DNA of 64,000 nucleotides from NCBI GenBank assembly GCA_964016985.1, contig OZ024823.1, forward strand, positions 27,211,095 to 27,275,094, given 5' to 3'. This DNA comes from Anodontia alba (lineage: Eukaryota; Mollusca; Bivalvia; Lucinida; Lucinidae). The notes under the pieces were generated by a model that was given only the letters and a program-made list of their open reading frames with translations, did no database searches and had not been told where the DNA came from. Position numbers and translations under genes: made by a program. Positions 32,691 to 42,859 of the stretch are shown here, piece after piece. The first letter of the stretch is position 1; each line of letters opens with the position of its first letter.

Positions 32691-33034
32691 TTTTTCACCT
32701 GGCACTAGGACGCTTCCATACAATAGAATCAAACAGCTTGAGAATATTTTTGGTGGGAAATTGCCAAACTGTCGTTGATACTGAAACTTTTCATAATAAC
32801 ATTACCTGCTTGACATGCTAAAGCTTCTTTTGTTTCCGACCAAGTCATTTTGGGTGTAAAATAAACTCCCAGGTACTTATATAACGTAACAGTATCAATG
32901 GCTTCACAATTATAAAGCCAATTTTCAATCTGCTTGACACACCGCCGTTCCTAAAGGCAATGGTTTAGTTGTTAACAAATTTAGAGACACGTCTACATAC
33001 TCACAAAGCCTTTCAATAAAATTTATTTGGTGTT

Positions 33035-33281
33035 CATCACGAAAACATGCCTATATAATGTTGACCCCCATAAACCCCACTTTTATATAGTAAAACTGGG
33101 GTTTACAGGGGTATACATTATTTTTCTTATTTCTGCTCAAAACACAGATTGTGGGTACTAGTACCCACAATCTATGATTTGAGCATAAATATAAAAAAAA
33201 ATATCAGAATTTTTATCTGAAAATTTTCATTTTTTGGTGGTAAAATTTTCAGTATATTTGAATAGGCTTGTTTTCGTAATG
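33035..33281. mobile_element. M1 MITE with collapsed core, nested in the LINE
   Basis: CATCACGAAAACATGCCTAT to AATAGGCTTGTTTTCGTAATG. The core hairpin is reduced to GTGGGTACTAGTACCCAC: the GTTAGAACCGCC part of both arms is deleted symmetrically. Confidence 0.9.
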
Positions 33282-33389
33282 TGAAGACGAATAATCGTTT
33301 CACTGTAACTTGCGTCATCATCTGCAAACATTAACGCAAAAATATATTGTATTTGGTCTGTAACAAACATACCTCTGTGACATTCATTA

Positions 33390-34475
33390 TACATCCGTTT
33401 GAAAAACGGGACGTATTATGTTACGGAGTATGGCGTCCGTCCGTCCGTCCGTCCGTCCGTCAGTAAACTTTTTCGTTTCGTTCCTCCTACAGTTTACATC
33501 CGATCAAGCTGAAACTTGGTGTATAGTTAGATCATGATGTCGAGCAGCGCATATTATTTCGAAGTTACAGTCCACCAAATGTTTGCAGAGTTATGGCCCT
33601 TTGAAAATTTCTGTAAACTTTTCATTTCCGGTTAACTCCTCCTACAGGTTACATCCGATCAAGCTGAAACTTAGACCATGATGTGGAGCAGCGTATATTA
33701 TTTCAAGGTTACAGTCCACTAAATATTAATAGAATTAAACCCCTTTGATTTTTTTTTATTAATTTTTCGTTTCCGGCTAAATCCTCATACAGTTTACATC
33801 CGATCAAGCTGAAACTTTATAAATAATTACACGATGATGTGGAGCAGCGCATATTATTTTGAGGTTACAGTGCACCAAATATTGGCAGAGTTATGCTCCT
33901 TTGAAAGTTTTTGTAAACTTTTCGCAGGTAATATTGTGCAAATTGTATTTTATAATAGGTATATTTTTTGCAAATAACTAAAGTTATGTTTTTACATCTT
34001 CTTTTATTAGATTTACAAGGAAATGTTGCCATTATAAAATCTTTATAAATACATTAATTAAATGATACAGAATTAGGAAGCTTGACTAATATCAAAACTT
34101 ATAAACATAATTCTTTTTGGATTTTCTTTTAATACTCTTCTGATTTGGCTCCCTTGAAGAACAAAAATAAAATTAGTATACAACAAGTTAAAGGTTTTAC
34201 AAAAAAATTCTTGCAGCATTTTTTTTTTTTTTTTTTTTTGTTATTGTTTTGTCCGATATTGAAGTATAGGAAAAACGAATCAGCCAAAGGCTCATATGAA
34301 CTTCTAATATAGCCATACTTCTGTCGTGTGTCCTTCGTCCGAAAGCACTTCTCCCTCCTGGGCAAACTTCTCCATATTTTCCCAGGAGGGAGAAGTCACT
34401 TCTCCCTTAATTTCTGGGCCAGCTTGGACCCTTAGGTTACAGTTCACCAAATATCAGCAGAGTAATGCCCCGATG

Positions 34476-34519
<44 letters not shown>

Positions 34520-34560
34520 TAATTCTACTTACAGTTTATATCTGGAGCAGAATTATGCAG
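33390..34560. mobile_element. Tandem-unit element F (~150-bp units, (CGTC)n tract), nested in the LINE
   Basis: Hairpin-like start CCGTTTGAAAAACGGGACG, then (CGTC)6 at 33429-33461, then units starting CAGTTTACATCCGATCAAGC (33490, 33645, 33790) with GAGCAGCGCATATTATTT and GTTACAGTCCACCAAAT. A partial unit recurs at 34432-34545 after a ~500-bp unrelated stretch with T-runs (34219-34240, 34478-34518) and the hairpin GGGCAAACTTCTCC region at 34350-34410. Confidence 0.65.
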
Positions 34561-34960
34561 GAGCCAGTTTATGTGCTATATCTTATTACTTGCCACGGGC
34601 GTATAATGCCCCGCTTGGCGGAGCTCTTGATTTTAAGTATTCTACTAAACCATTTATAAATAGTGAAAACATTATAGGGAAACTTACACAATCTTGCCTT
34701 GTACCAATATAACATTTGAAATATTTTGTTAATTCATTTTTCACCTTTACATAGGACATCAGTTGAGAATGCATCGATTTGAATATTCTCAAGTTAAAAA
34801 TTTACCATTTTGGGAAATACGTTTTCTCTCTTAAGAAAGCCATAATTCTGCATGATGAATACTATCAAATGCGCGCTTAAAATCTAATGTGTATGGAAAC
34901 ATCATTATTGTTTATTAAATTTGGTATCCTAATATCCCTAACGCGTGTTCTTCTTCAAGG

Positions 34961-35316
34961 TCAGTTTTGAGGAAGAAGAACACTTTCAGAGGTACGTAAC
35001 AAATACTTACTTTGCACTTTTACGGAATGCTAGAAAAATTAAAATGTCTTCTCAACGAATAAAACCATTTCATAAACTTTCCGTACAGGTCCAAGAAGTG
35101 TTTGATACAAATCGTGAAGTTTTCTAATCATGTGTTTTCATCAAATGTTAATCGTAGAGGCCATATTAGATGCACAATTAAAAAAATCAGCGTTAACCTA
35201 TATCTACATAACTCCAGATAAATGGCATAGAAAAACGTACATGTTGCATTTTAAAAACAGTTTCAGGACGTAAAGTTATTATCAGTCTTGGAAAAAAAGT
35301 GTCCTCCCTTGGATTA
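34961..35316. other. No recognised feature
   Basis: A 60-codon plus-strand frame at 34945-35127 has no motif I recognise. It may be further LINE-derived sequence. Confidence 0.35.
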
Positions 35317-35502
35317 CATCACGAAAACATGCCTATATAATTTTGACCCCCTTAAACCCCACTTTTATATAGTAAATGGGGTTTACAGGGGTAAACATTA
35401 TTGAGCAGAAATATGACAAATATCAGATTTTTTTTATCTGAAAATTTTCAGTTTTTGGAGGTGAAAATTTCTATATATTTGAATAGGCGTGTTTTCGTAA
35501 TG
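35317..35502. mobile_element. M1 MITE lacking the core hairpin
   Basis: CATCACGAAAACATGCCTAT to AATAGGCGTGTTTTCGTAATG; the sequence jumps from GGGGTAAACATTATT directly to GAGCAGAAATATGAC, so the whole hairpin is missing. Confidence 0.88.
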
Positions 35503-36187
35503 AAAAAAATGGCGGCATGTTCACTCATGGGTTAATTATTAAGGCATATACAACGGACATCTACATAATCAGACTGAGTATTGTTTACCATCTTAACAAT
35601 GATAATAAGCCCGAATTGACATTTCTTTTGTATACTTGGAATTGGAAGTATCGCATGGTCCCCGTAGAAATTTGCGCGTTGTAACTTAAAAGTAATTCAT
35701 ATAGATCTGCAGTAAGGCGGTTTTATATACAGCATTATACAAGGTTTCTTTAAGTAACAAAATTTTTTGTATATCTTTCGGGTTCTATCGTTAGCAAACT
35801 ATACATGTACCTACCGGGTCCCTGTCTAAAGGCGGTTCCTCTGTTGCAGTTCTTTGTTTGTTTGTCGGGTATTGGAACTTTGTCGTTCTGTTTTGTCATT
35901 GTTTGTTTCTCATCTTTTCTTCTTTCAGTGTCTCGTGATTTCTGTACATGTATTAGTGTTGCCACTGATGATCGATTATAACTTTTGCCTCTTGTGACTG
36001 ATGATCGAGTCGACCAATTGGAAAATTCTATTTTTAGAAACATATTTTTCTCTCGTTTTCTTCTTATAGGCAAGTTATAAAGAAATAAAATTTAAAGCCG
36101 TCTATTTGGGTCATTCTAGATTTATGGTCAATAAAAGTGAAAATAAAAAAAGATAAAATAGCCTTAAAAAGTCAACAAAAAAGCACT
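35503..36187. other. No recognised gene
   Basis: A 107-codon minus-strand frame at 35750-36073, rich in Lys, Arg and Thr, has no domain I recognise. Confidence 0.35.
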
Positions 36188-36306
36188 GATATTTTTCTTA
36201 TTTCTCCATGAAAACATATATTGTGGGTACTCATTATAAGCGCCTCCGCGAGGCGCTTCTAATAAGTACCCACAATATATGTTTTCATGGAGAAATAAGA
36301 AAACTA
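36188..36306. mobile_element. Hairpin MITE (family M8) with variant core
   Basis: Nearly perfect palindrome: TTTCTTATTTCTCCATG, AAAACATATATTGTGGGTAC, CATTATAAGCGCCTC and complements. The layout equals the centre of M1 but both arms carry the changes ATAAGCGCC / GGCGCTTCTAAT. A second copy at 41571-41930 is split by M1. Confidence 0.85.
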
Positions 36307-37457
36307 TTATCTGGATACCCCACCTATTGATCTGGAGCAATGAATAAGTATCTGGAAGAGGGCTAAATAAAGAGTGAATATATTTTCTACAAGTCGATTA
36401 TTAATCGATGATCAGTCGGTTTTACAAAACCGATGTGAATTCTTGCCGATTACAAACACTAACATGTATATACTTTTTATCTGATACTTGTTAGTGTAGC
36501 ATTTTATACATTGTCGAATAACGAATTCTTTACTTTCGATTATGTTTCCGGATGATCAATATGTATGTATGGTTTTGTGGGTTGAGGTGAGGTTGGGTGA
36601 TTGCGGGATGGGTTATTTCGTATATTTCACAGACCATTTATCACCGTTTTGATTAATCTGGCAAAGTTCTTTTAGCTTTGATGAACCTATATAAACCCAA
36701 TTTATTTCATATATATTTCAACACATTCATCAGATTGGAATTGAACAAATGACCACATATCTAAAAGTTTCTTATACGTTATTTTAATATTAATCCAAAA
36801 ACACAGACATTTAAGAAATTCGTTTTGTGCCGTATGCTTTCAATAATGACACTACATTACGATATGACATAATAACGACATGAGTCATCTTTTATGACAG
36901 CCCACCAGACGTTTGAACCTGGTGTTCTTCAGTTTTAACACTTATGTTCTGACAATCAAAAAGTCCCAGCCCTTTATGTTCTGAATATTTTCATTTGAAT
37001 TGCTGATTCTATGACCAATAATCACCAAATCTTCAGAATTCATTTTCAGTTTTAATTTGCTAAGACTACACCTTTTACACCTACCCCCATACTCTATAGT
37101 GTACGTTTTTGACAACCTACAACTTTTGTATAATCAAATGTCTGCATTAAAATCTTCGCCATGTATATATTCAAGGGCATCACTGTAAGTGATAATATAT
37201 TTTTTTTGTAGTTTTAGATCATTCAAAAATTCCAGGCACAAATATAAATGCCGAGAATGGTGATTTTTTAATAATTTCAGCAGAGAGTGCACACTCCGAA
37301 ACCGTACTGTGACTGCCCAGGAATTTACAACATCAAAGTCTTTACGGCAAAGTTTTTGTAAGATGCTAATGTTTATCTGTGAAAGAGCATTTTCTTGGAT
37401 CCATGTACAGAATTTTCCATAAACGCATAAATATGACCGTTATTTTTAAATGTCACA
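36307..37457. other. No recognised feature
   Basis: More than 1.1 kb of AT-rich sequence without long frames, repeats or convincing splice-bounded exons. Confidence 0.5.
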
Positions 37458-37677
37458 TTAACCTTTACCACTCTCTGGGCATTTTCAGCAGACGACAGAT
37501 TGATGATATTTTTCTTATTTTTCCCAGAAAACAGGATTTGACATTTCATGCAAATTGTCTCCTTAGGAGACAATTTGCATGAAATATCATATCCTGTTTT
37601 CTGAGAAAAATAAGAAAAATATTTCAAAATGTCGTCTGCTGAAAATTTTACCCAGAGTGCTAAGCGTTAAGGGTTAA
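37458..37677. mobile_element. H2 hairpin MITE, best copy
   Basis: Ends TTAACCTTTACCACTCTCTG and CCAGAGTGCTAAGCGTTAA. The stem pairs TTCAGCAGACGACAG, TTTTTCTTATTTTTCCCAG, ACATTTCATGCAAATTGTCT with their complements around CCTTAGG. Palindromic over almost its whole length. Confidence 0.9.
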
Positions 37678-37964
37678 CGGTTGAGCTGATACATGAGTCA
37701 AAAATAACTTTTTTAATCAAACCCTGAGCAAATGATCAAATTTGCTTTTACAACAAAAACAGAATATAAAAACAAATTATGTTGTGTATGGGAAATGAAT
37801 AATCAAAGTGATATGCAATATAAGAAAAACTTTAACTAGGAGATTTTGGAACATTTTTTTCAGAAACCTAGTGAAAGACTTCTAATTACATTAATATTAA
37901 TTAAGTATGCACAGATCCACTAGAAGTGGGTGGGCCAGGAACGTTTTGAACGGCCCTCATATAT
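37678..37964. other. No recognised feature
   Basis: AT-rich, no frame. Confidence 0.5.
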
Positions 37965-38195
37965 GAACTGGGGCACAGCAAGTCCTACAAAATTGCTTGT
38001 GCGCCTAACGAAGGCACAGATCAGCCAGCGCGTCAGCACATTGTGCTCAGAGTCTTCACAGGGTATTCTGTAGGTAACCAATGAGCCAAAGCCTATGAAA
38101 GCGGATAGCGTAGACTGATCCGCTGGGTGCGCAGGCTGATCTGGGTCTTCCCTGAGCGCACAGGCAATATTGTAGAAGATTTGCGCTCCAGTTCA
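37965..38195. mobile_element. Family M6 TIR element, uninterrupted copy
   Basis: TIR of about 50 bp: GAACTGGGGCACAGCAAGTC at the left and AGATTTGCGCTCCAGTTC at the right, each followed inward by ATTGCTTGTGCGC / GCGCACAGGCAAT. Inside, CTGATCTGGGTCTTCC. Relatives: 11604-12118 and a fragment at 42860-43000. Confidence 0.75.
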
Positions 38196-38473
38196 ATTGT
38201 ATTATGAACAACCAACAATTCTGGAGACATGATGTCCGTTTTCACTTTATGTCATATATCGTTTTTAACCTATTACCGCACATATCCCTATTAGCGCACA
38301 GTCTTGCAATTTGGTAGGTTATTTTCTGTGATTGTGGCTCTTTCAAGACATCTTCTGTACATATTTCCGTAGTTTTCAGATTGCAGTCTATGTACTTTTT
38401 ATTTACTTCTTTATAAAAGTAGTTGTTGTGGGCATTCATTTAAAACTGTATATTCCTAAAAAAAAAACAAAAA

Positions 38474-38509
<36 letters not shown>

Positions 38510-38521
38510 AGGATTTTTTTC
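38196..38521. other. Unrecognised sequence ending in an A-run
   Basis: A-run 38459-38508 (interrupted by a few C). The 81-codon frame across it is not a gene. Confidence 0.6.
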
Positions 38522-38770
38522 CATTACGAAAACAAGCCTATTCAAATATACTGAAAATTTCACCTCCAAAAACATGAAAATTTTCAGATAAAAATGCTGA
38601 TATTTTTCATATTTCTGCTCAAAACATAGATTGTGGGTACACGTTAGAACCGCCTCTGCGATTTTTGAGTAGAAATAAGAAAAATAATGTATACCCCTGT
38701 AAACTCCAGTTTTACTATACAAACGTGGGGTTTAAAGGGGTCAACATCATAAAGGCATGTTTTCGTGATG
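38522..38770. mobile_element. M1 MITE with half core
   Basis: CATTACGAAAACAAGCCTAT to AAGGCATGTTTTCGTGATG. Only one arm of the core hairpin remains (ACACGTTAGAACCGCCTC), joined directly to TTTTTGAGTAG. Confidence 0.88.
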
Positions 38771-39442
38771 ATTATTCATAGCTAATATATAGATATTTTT
38801 CAATTAAAAGCCTCCTAACTTAGATTTCAGTGTACTTCAGACCCCGTTTACAAGAATAAGCTGTAATTTTGGCATCTTATTTGAGCCTATTTAATTTTTA
38901 GGGACCCGTACAAAAATCAGTATACTCAGGAGCATATATATTCTGTGTGTAATTTAACCTGATTTACACGGTAAATTAGCAGTTTGCTAAATGATCCAAA
39001 TTGTCAAATGTGTTTGTGAAATGTATGAGATAAAGTTTACTCTGTTTTTGAGCAACAATCAGCTTTAAGTCGAAGCAATTGAAATGAGGACCAACCACAT
39101 TTATAATGCAAATCAGAGAACATATCGCATAACCATCATTGACAAAGCCCCTCGTGAAGCCTCCGTTGATCGTTGTTTAAAGCGTCCCCTCATTAAGTTG
39201 ATATTATCCATTAATTTTGAAAACCTTAAGCACACAGAGGGTAACTAAGTCGAATAAGGTAATCTATGTTTCTATATCGAGCGTTGAACTGTGTAACTAT
39301 CCTGTAATAGTCTAAAGGACAAGTTTCTAGATGCGGACTAAGTTTAAATAAAACAACCATTGCCATTATGAGTTGGTATGTGAGTTGGGAACTTGGAAAA
39401 CCATGTTGTACTTAGACCCTATGGTCATTTTAATCAGTCCGT
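38771..39442. other. No recognised feature
   Basis: AT-rich sequence without frames or repeats that I recognise. Confidence 0.5.
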
Positions 39443-39653
39443 TTAACCCTTTCATCCTTGAGCTTCTGAAGTTGATTCTACCATCCTTGAATTTGGACAT
39501 GTCCACTGATGCAAATAGGGTGTCAGTCTAAAATCAAAAACAGAATGGCAAACAGGGTAGATCCTGATGAGACGGTTCGTGACAAGCCGTCTCATCTGGA
39601 TCTACCCTGTTTACATAGGAATTGGTTTTGATCTGTCTGGCTGAAAGGGTTAA
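39443..39653. mobile_element. TTAACCCTTTCATCC-type element with GATGAGACGG hairpin
   Basis: TTAACCCTTTCATCCTTGAG and GGCTGAAAGGGTTAA ends. Hairpin 39553-39612 (CAGGGTAGATCCTGATGAG / CTCATCTGGATCTACCCTG). Both stem arms have GGGTAG/CTACCC where other cassettes have GTGTAG/CTACAC, a compensating change. Confidence 0.8.
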
Positions 39654-39825
39654 TACGTTATCACTAAGAATTTAGGATAGGAAATAATAAGAGACATAAA
39701 ACATTTCGTCACAGCGACATGTAATTAAATGCTATACATTATTAAAGTTTCTGCAAACATTTAAGTGAATATTCCCAAAGTACCAAAAGAAGGGGAGATG
39801 AGGAACAGCCAATCAAGTTCTTCTT

Positions 39826-40385
39826 TCATACCCCGCCACACAAGAATGGCGGAGTATTATGGTATCAAGTTGGTTATACGTGTGTCCGTCCGTCCATCTG
39901 TCGCACGTCCGTACATATTTTTGTTCTCGGACGATAACTTAATTAAATTTCAATTAAATTTCGATTTTAACCAAGCTTAGTGTGTACATTGATATTGTAG
40001 AAAACTGTTTTGGGATTGCTAATGGGCTAATTTCGTCAATTTTTGACTGAGTTATCTGCCCGCGACATTTTCATTTCCGGACGACAAATTCAGTAAATAC
40101 CAATTGATTTTCACCAAACTTGGTATCTGTATTGATATTGTGAAGATCTGCTTTGGGATTGCTAATGGCCAAATTTCGTCAATTTTTGACAACGTTATCT
40201 GCCCGCAACACATCTGTATTTGAGTTTCAGGACAATAACCTGAGTAAATCTCAACGGATTTTCACCAACTTTGACATATGCATTGGTATTGTAGAGATCT
40301 GGTTTATGATTACTCATTGGCAAATTTTGTCAATTTTTGACAGAGTTATCTCCCCGCGACAAGATAATGACGGGGTATTATCGTT
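39826..40385. mobile_element. Tandem-unit element G (~130-bp units, CGTC tract)
   Basis: Start CATACCCCGCCACACAAG, CGTCCGTCCATC near 39887, then units with GATTTTCACCAAACTTGG, TTGGGATTGCTAATGG and TTGACTGAGTTATCTGCCCG; end near GACGGGGTATTATCG, which mirrors the start (GGCGGAGTATTATGG). Confidence 0.65.
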
Positions 40386-40936
40386 TCACGTTTTTATTTC
40401 TTTATTCTTTCAAGTTCTTTCAAGTTTAAGGTCTCTATTTTCATAGGTTCACATAAATAAACAACGTGAGTTGAAAACAAAAATACATGATTACAATACA
40501 TGGCAGCATAACGATACATACCAACTCTCTGTACGTATTTGGAAATACACACTGCATAAACCCTATTTCAAATCAAACACAGATTTTAGAGAATAATCAA
40601 CCAAATAAAGTCTGTATGACTATAATGTCAAAGAAGCAATAGTAGCAGCAGCAATAGTAGTAGTAGTAGAAATAGAAGAAATAGTAGCCGTCGTGTAGAA
40701 ATTAGAGAAAGAGAAGCAGCAGAATACGTTGTAGAAGGAAAAGTAGTTGTTGTTGAAATCACGCTCAGCGAGGTTTACCCTTTCACAAAATTCAAGGTCA
40801 GACAGGCACAAGAAAAGCGTGCAGCTATATATTCCGCCAGCCAACCACAAAAAAATTGTCACATGTGAAACCGCCGCCCGAACAAAGAAGAAGTGCAACA
40901 AGAGAACCACCTTCGAATGGTCATTAGAAAAACGAC
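40386..40936. other. Unrecognised; short AGC/TAG-rich tract
   Basis: 40634-40692 has repeated GCAGCAATAGTAGTAG words. Frames here are incidental. Confidence 0.45.
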
Positions 40937-41290
40937 CGTTACGAAAACATGCCTATTCAAATCTAGTGAAAATTTCACCACCAAAAATGAAAATTTTCAG
41001 ATAAAAGATTCTGATATTTTTCATATTTCTGCTCAAAACATAGATTGTGAGTACTCGCCAGAACCGCCTGACGAGGCGGTTCTAATGAATACCCACAATC
41101 TATGTTTTTGAATAGTATCGTGGGTACTCGTCAGAACTGCCTCAACGCACGAGGCGGTTCTCACGAGTACCTATAATCTATGTTTTTGAGCAGAAATAAG
41201 AAAAATAATGTATACCCCTGTAAACACCAGTTTTACTACATAAAAGGTGGGTTTAAGTGCATCAAAATTATATAGGCATGTTTTCGTGAT
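40937..41290. mobile_element. M1 MITE with two tandem core hairpins
   Basis: CGTTACGAAAACATGCCTAT to AGGCATGTTTTCGTGAT. The core occurs twice in a row: 41048-41104 and 41121-41178, with partial flank AATCTATGTTTTTGA between. The second copy has CGTCAGAACTGCCTC, so it is not an exact duplicate. Confidence 0.85.
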
Positions 41291-41570
41291 TTGAGCGTGG
41301 AGTGGGAGGGCTGAAACCAGTGCAGGACAAATATAAACCCCACAATTGATGATGCTCATAAAGAGCTAAGTTGGATACATTGCTTCATTCGGGTTTGTCT
41401 TCTTATTCTATGTGAATGATTCTTTCTTACAGTTTAGATATTTCAGCTTTTGGCCTTCGACGCCTTCTTCAATAAAAACCAAACACGTACATTGTTAACT
41501 TACTGAAGAATGCCTTAGGCTGAAATATTTAACAAAGTTACTGATAAGAAGGGGTATCTACACATTTTTT
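41291..41570. other. Short inverted words, no gene
   Basis: Near 41443-41530, ATATTTCAGCTTTTGGCCTTC and CTTAGGCTGAAATATTTAAC form an imperfect inverted pair. No frame. Confidence 0.4.
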
Positions 41571-41930
41571 TTTCTTATTTCTCGACGAGACCATATGCTG
41601 TGGTTACTCATTAGAAATACCTTGCATCATGAAAACACGCCTATATAAGTTTGACCCCCTTATACAGGGGTATATAATATTTTTCTTATTTCTGCTCAAA
41701 AACATAAATTTTGGGTACTTGTTAGAACCGCCTTGGCCAGGCGGTCTAACGAGTACCCACAATCTATGTTTTGAGCAGAAATATGAAAAATATCAGAATT
41801 TTTATCTGAAAACTTTCAGTTTTTGGTGGTGAAATTTTCAAAATAATGGGCAAGGCGCTTCTAATGAATACCCACAACATATATGTATATTTTCGTGTAG
41901 AAATAAGTAAGAAAATATCAACAGTTTTCG
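41571..41930. mobile_element. Family M8 hairpin split by an M1 MITE
   Basis: Left arm 41571-41624 (TTCTTATTTCTCGACGAGAC, GGTTACTCATTAGAAATACC) and right arm 41850-41917 (AAGGCGCTTCTAATGAATAC, AACATATATG) belong to one M8 palindrome. The M1 copy sits at its apex. Confidence 0.65.
41625..41846. mobile_element. M1 MITE nested in M8
   Basis: CATCATGAAAACACGCCTAT at the left; the CCCCTTATACAGGGG arm is shortened; core GTTAGAACCGCCTTGGCCAGG. The right terminal ~25 bp is missing. Confidence 0.8.
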
Positions 41931-42037
41931 GTTGTAAACAAACGCCTTATCTGGTGCTATGATTTAAAATGAGTGAATAAATTTATAATTACTTCTCTCT
42001 GGAGGATTTTAATTATATAGATTGTTTCCTATTTCAG

Positions 42038-42138
42038 GTTGCCCGCGTGTTCGGTGTTCTAGATGTTATATGCGTAGAATGGTTATAGCACGTGACGCCA
42101 ATGGCTGCAGAACTTGTCGATGTTTAGGACCTCTATAA
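42038..42138 (+). CDS. Putative terminal exon with antistasin-like cysteine pattern
   Basis: A strong acceptor (TTGTTTCCTATTTCAG, ending 42037) is followed by 101 nt open to TAA at 42136-42138. The first two bases complete a split codon (intron phase 1). The peptide starts CPRVRCSRCYMRR and continues VIARDANGCRTCRC, then four residues to the stop. The C-x4-C-x2-C...D-x2-G-C-x2-C-x-C layout is that of antistasin-type domains of secreted protease inhibitors and matrix proteins, especially the DxxGCxxCxC tail. That family assignment comes from pattern memory, not a search. No other exon of the gene was found in the window, so it could also be a stray or dead exon. Confidence 0.45.
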
Positions 42139-42696
42139 CATGGATCTGGAACCTAGACTCAACTATTGCTCCTTAACGCTGGGATATAGTGTTTACAATC
42201 ATTTTTCCGAATCCAAATCCTTAAGGCGCGAGCCATAACAGCAGACGAGATTCTGATATATGTTTATATTGTATAACTCTTTATATCTTCGGCATCAAAA
42301 GGGAAGGACTTGTTTGCGCATTTTTACTTTGAGTTATATGTAACACTGTTTTCATTTGTTGAGAAATTGACAATTGGCGGAGTTTCATTTTAGTGGTGTT
42401 TGCCTTGATCGTCAATAGCGCCATTATAAAATGATCGCCAAATATGTGTTTATAGTATATGCTTTTACTTTTCATAGACAACAAGGATTCACATGCAATG
42501 ACAAACTTTATTTTCTCTGAAAAAATAAAATTAGAATATCGTCTGCTGCAATTTTGAACAGCCTTTTTAAGGGTTAATGTATCTTTAACATATCACATTT
42601 AACCCTTTCAATTTCGACTATCTCAAATGAACTTCCCCATCTTTGGACTTAGAACAACCATAGCCTCAAGAAAGGGTGAAACAATTAAATGACGAG
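42139..42696. other. Possible 3' UTR, then H2 fragment
   Basis: If the exon above is real, its 3' UTR starts here; I found no AATAAA within about 380 bp. 42494-42570 matches part of an H2 hairpin (ACATGCAATGACAAAC, TCGTCTGCTGCAATTTTG). Confidence 0.4.
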
Positions 42697-42699
42697 CAG

Positions 42700-42745
<46 letters not shown>
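42697..42745. repeat. A-run
   Basis: About 45 consecutive A, ending AAATGAAAG. It could be a retroposon tail, but I see no element attached. Confidence 0.9.
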
Positions 42746-42746
<1 letters not shown>

Positions 42747-42859
42747 AAAGTAAAACAATCTAAATCCTAATGAAATGTCATGAATCAGACTGATTATTTA
42801 ATATTTTTATCGCTGAATTTTATTATCTTCTTCTTCTTTCGAGAGGTCATTCCAAACTT

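Larger units (their letters stand above)
29537..32720. mobile_element. Foldback-like element with inverted tandem-array ends
   Basis: The left end TATGGAAGCGTCCTAGTGTC (then AGGTGAAAAAGG, TATTTAAGTCC) reappears inverted at the right end (32677-32720) with few changes. Just inside each end sits an array of a 21-bp unit in opposite orientation (29577-29950 and 32184-32690). The ~2.2-kb spacer holds a CA microsatellite, two H2 hairpins and hairpin cassettes but no transposase. Terminal arrays in inverted orientation are the design of Foldback/Galileo elements; membership in that group is an inference. The right end abuts a LINE relic. Confidence 0.7.
32722..34960 (-). pseudogene. Non-LTR retrotransposon RT relic, split by two insertions
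   Basis: Read on the minus strand: RT motif A DFKRAFDSIHHAELW (codons at 34840-34884); motif B GTRQDCVSFPIMFSLFINGL (about 34640-34712; QD replaces the usual QG); motif C FADD at 33317-33328 (ALMFADDDA); then the post-RT block LYKYLGVYFTPKMTWSETK (about 32850-32910) continuing to 32730. Frameshifts and stops separate these. Motifs B and C are over 1.3 kb apart because element F (33390-34560) lies between them, and an M1 MITE (33035-33281) separates C from the post-RT block. The YKYLG block resembles CR1/jockey-type elements; the clade is not certain. It is a different lineage from the relic at 1-2420. Confidence 0.8.

Noticed and set aside
35750..36073. 107-codon Lys/Arg-rich minus-strand protein
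   Set aside because: No motif, no splice context, composition expected from a T-rich plus strand.
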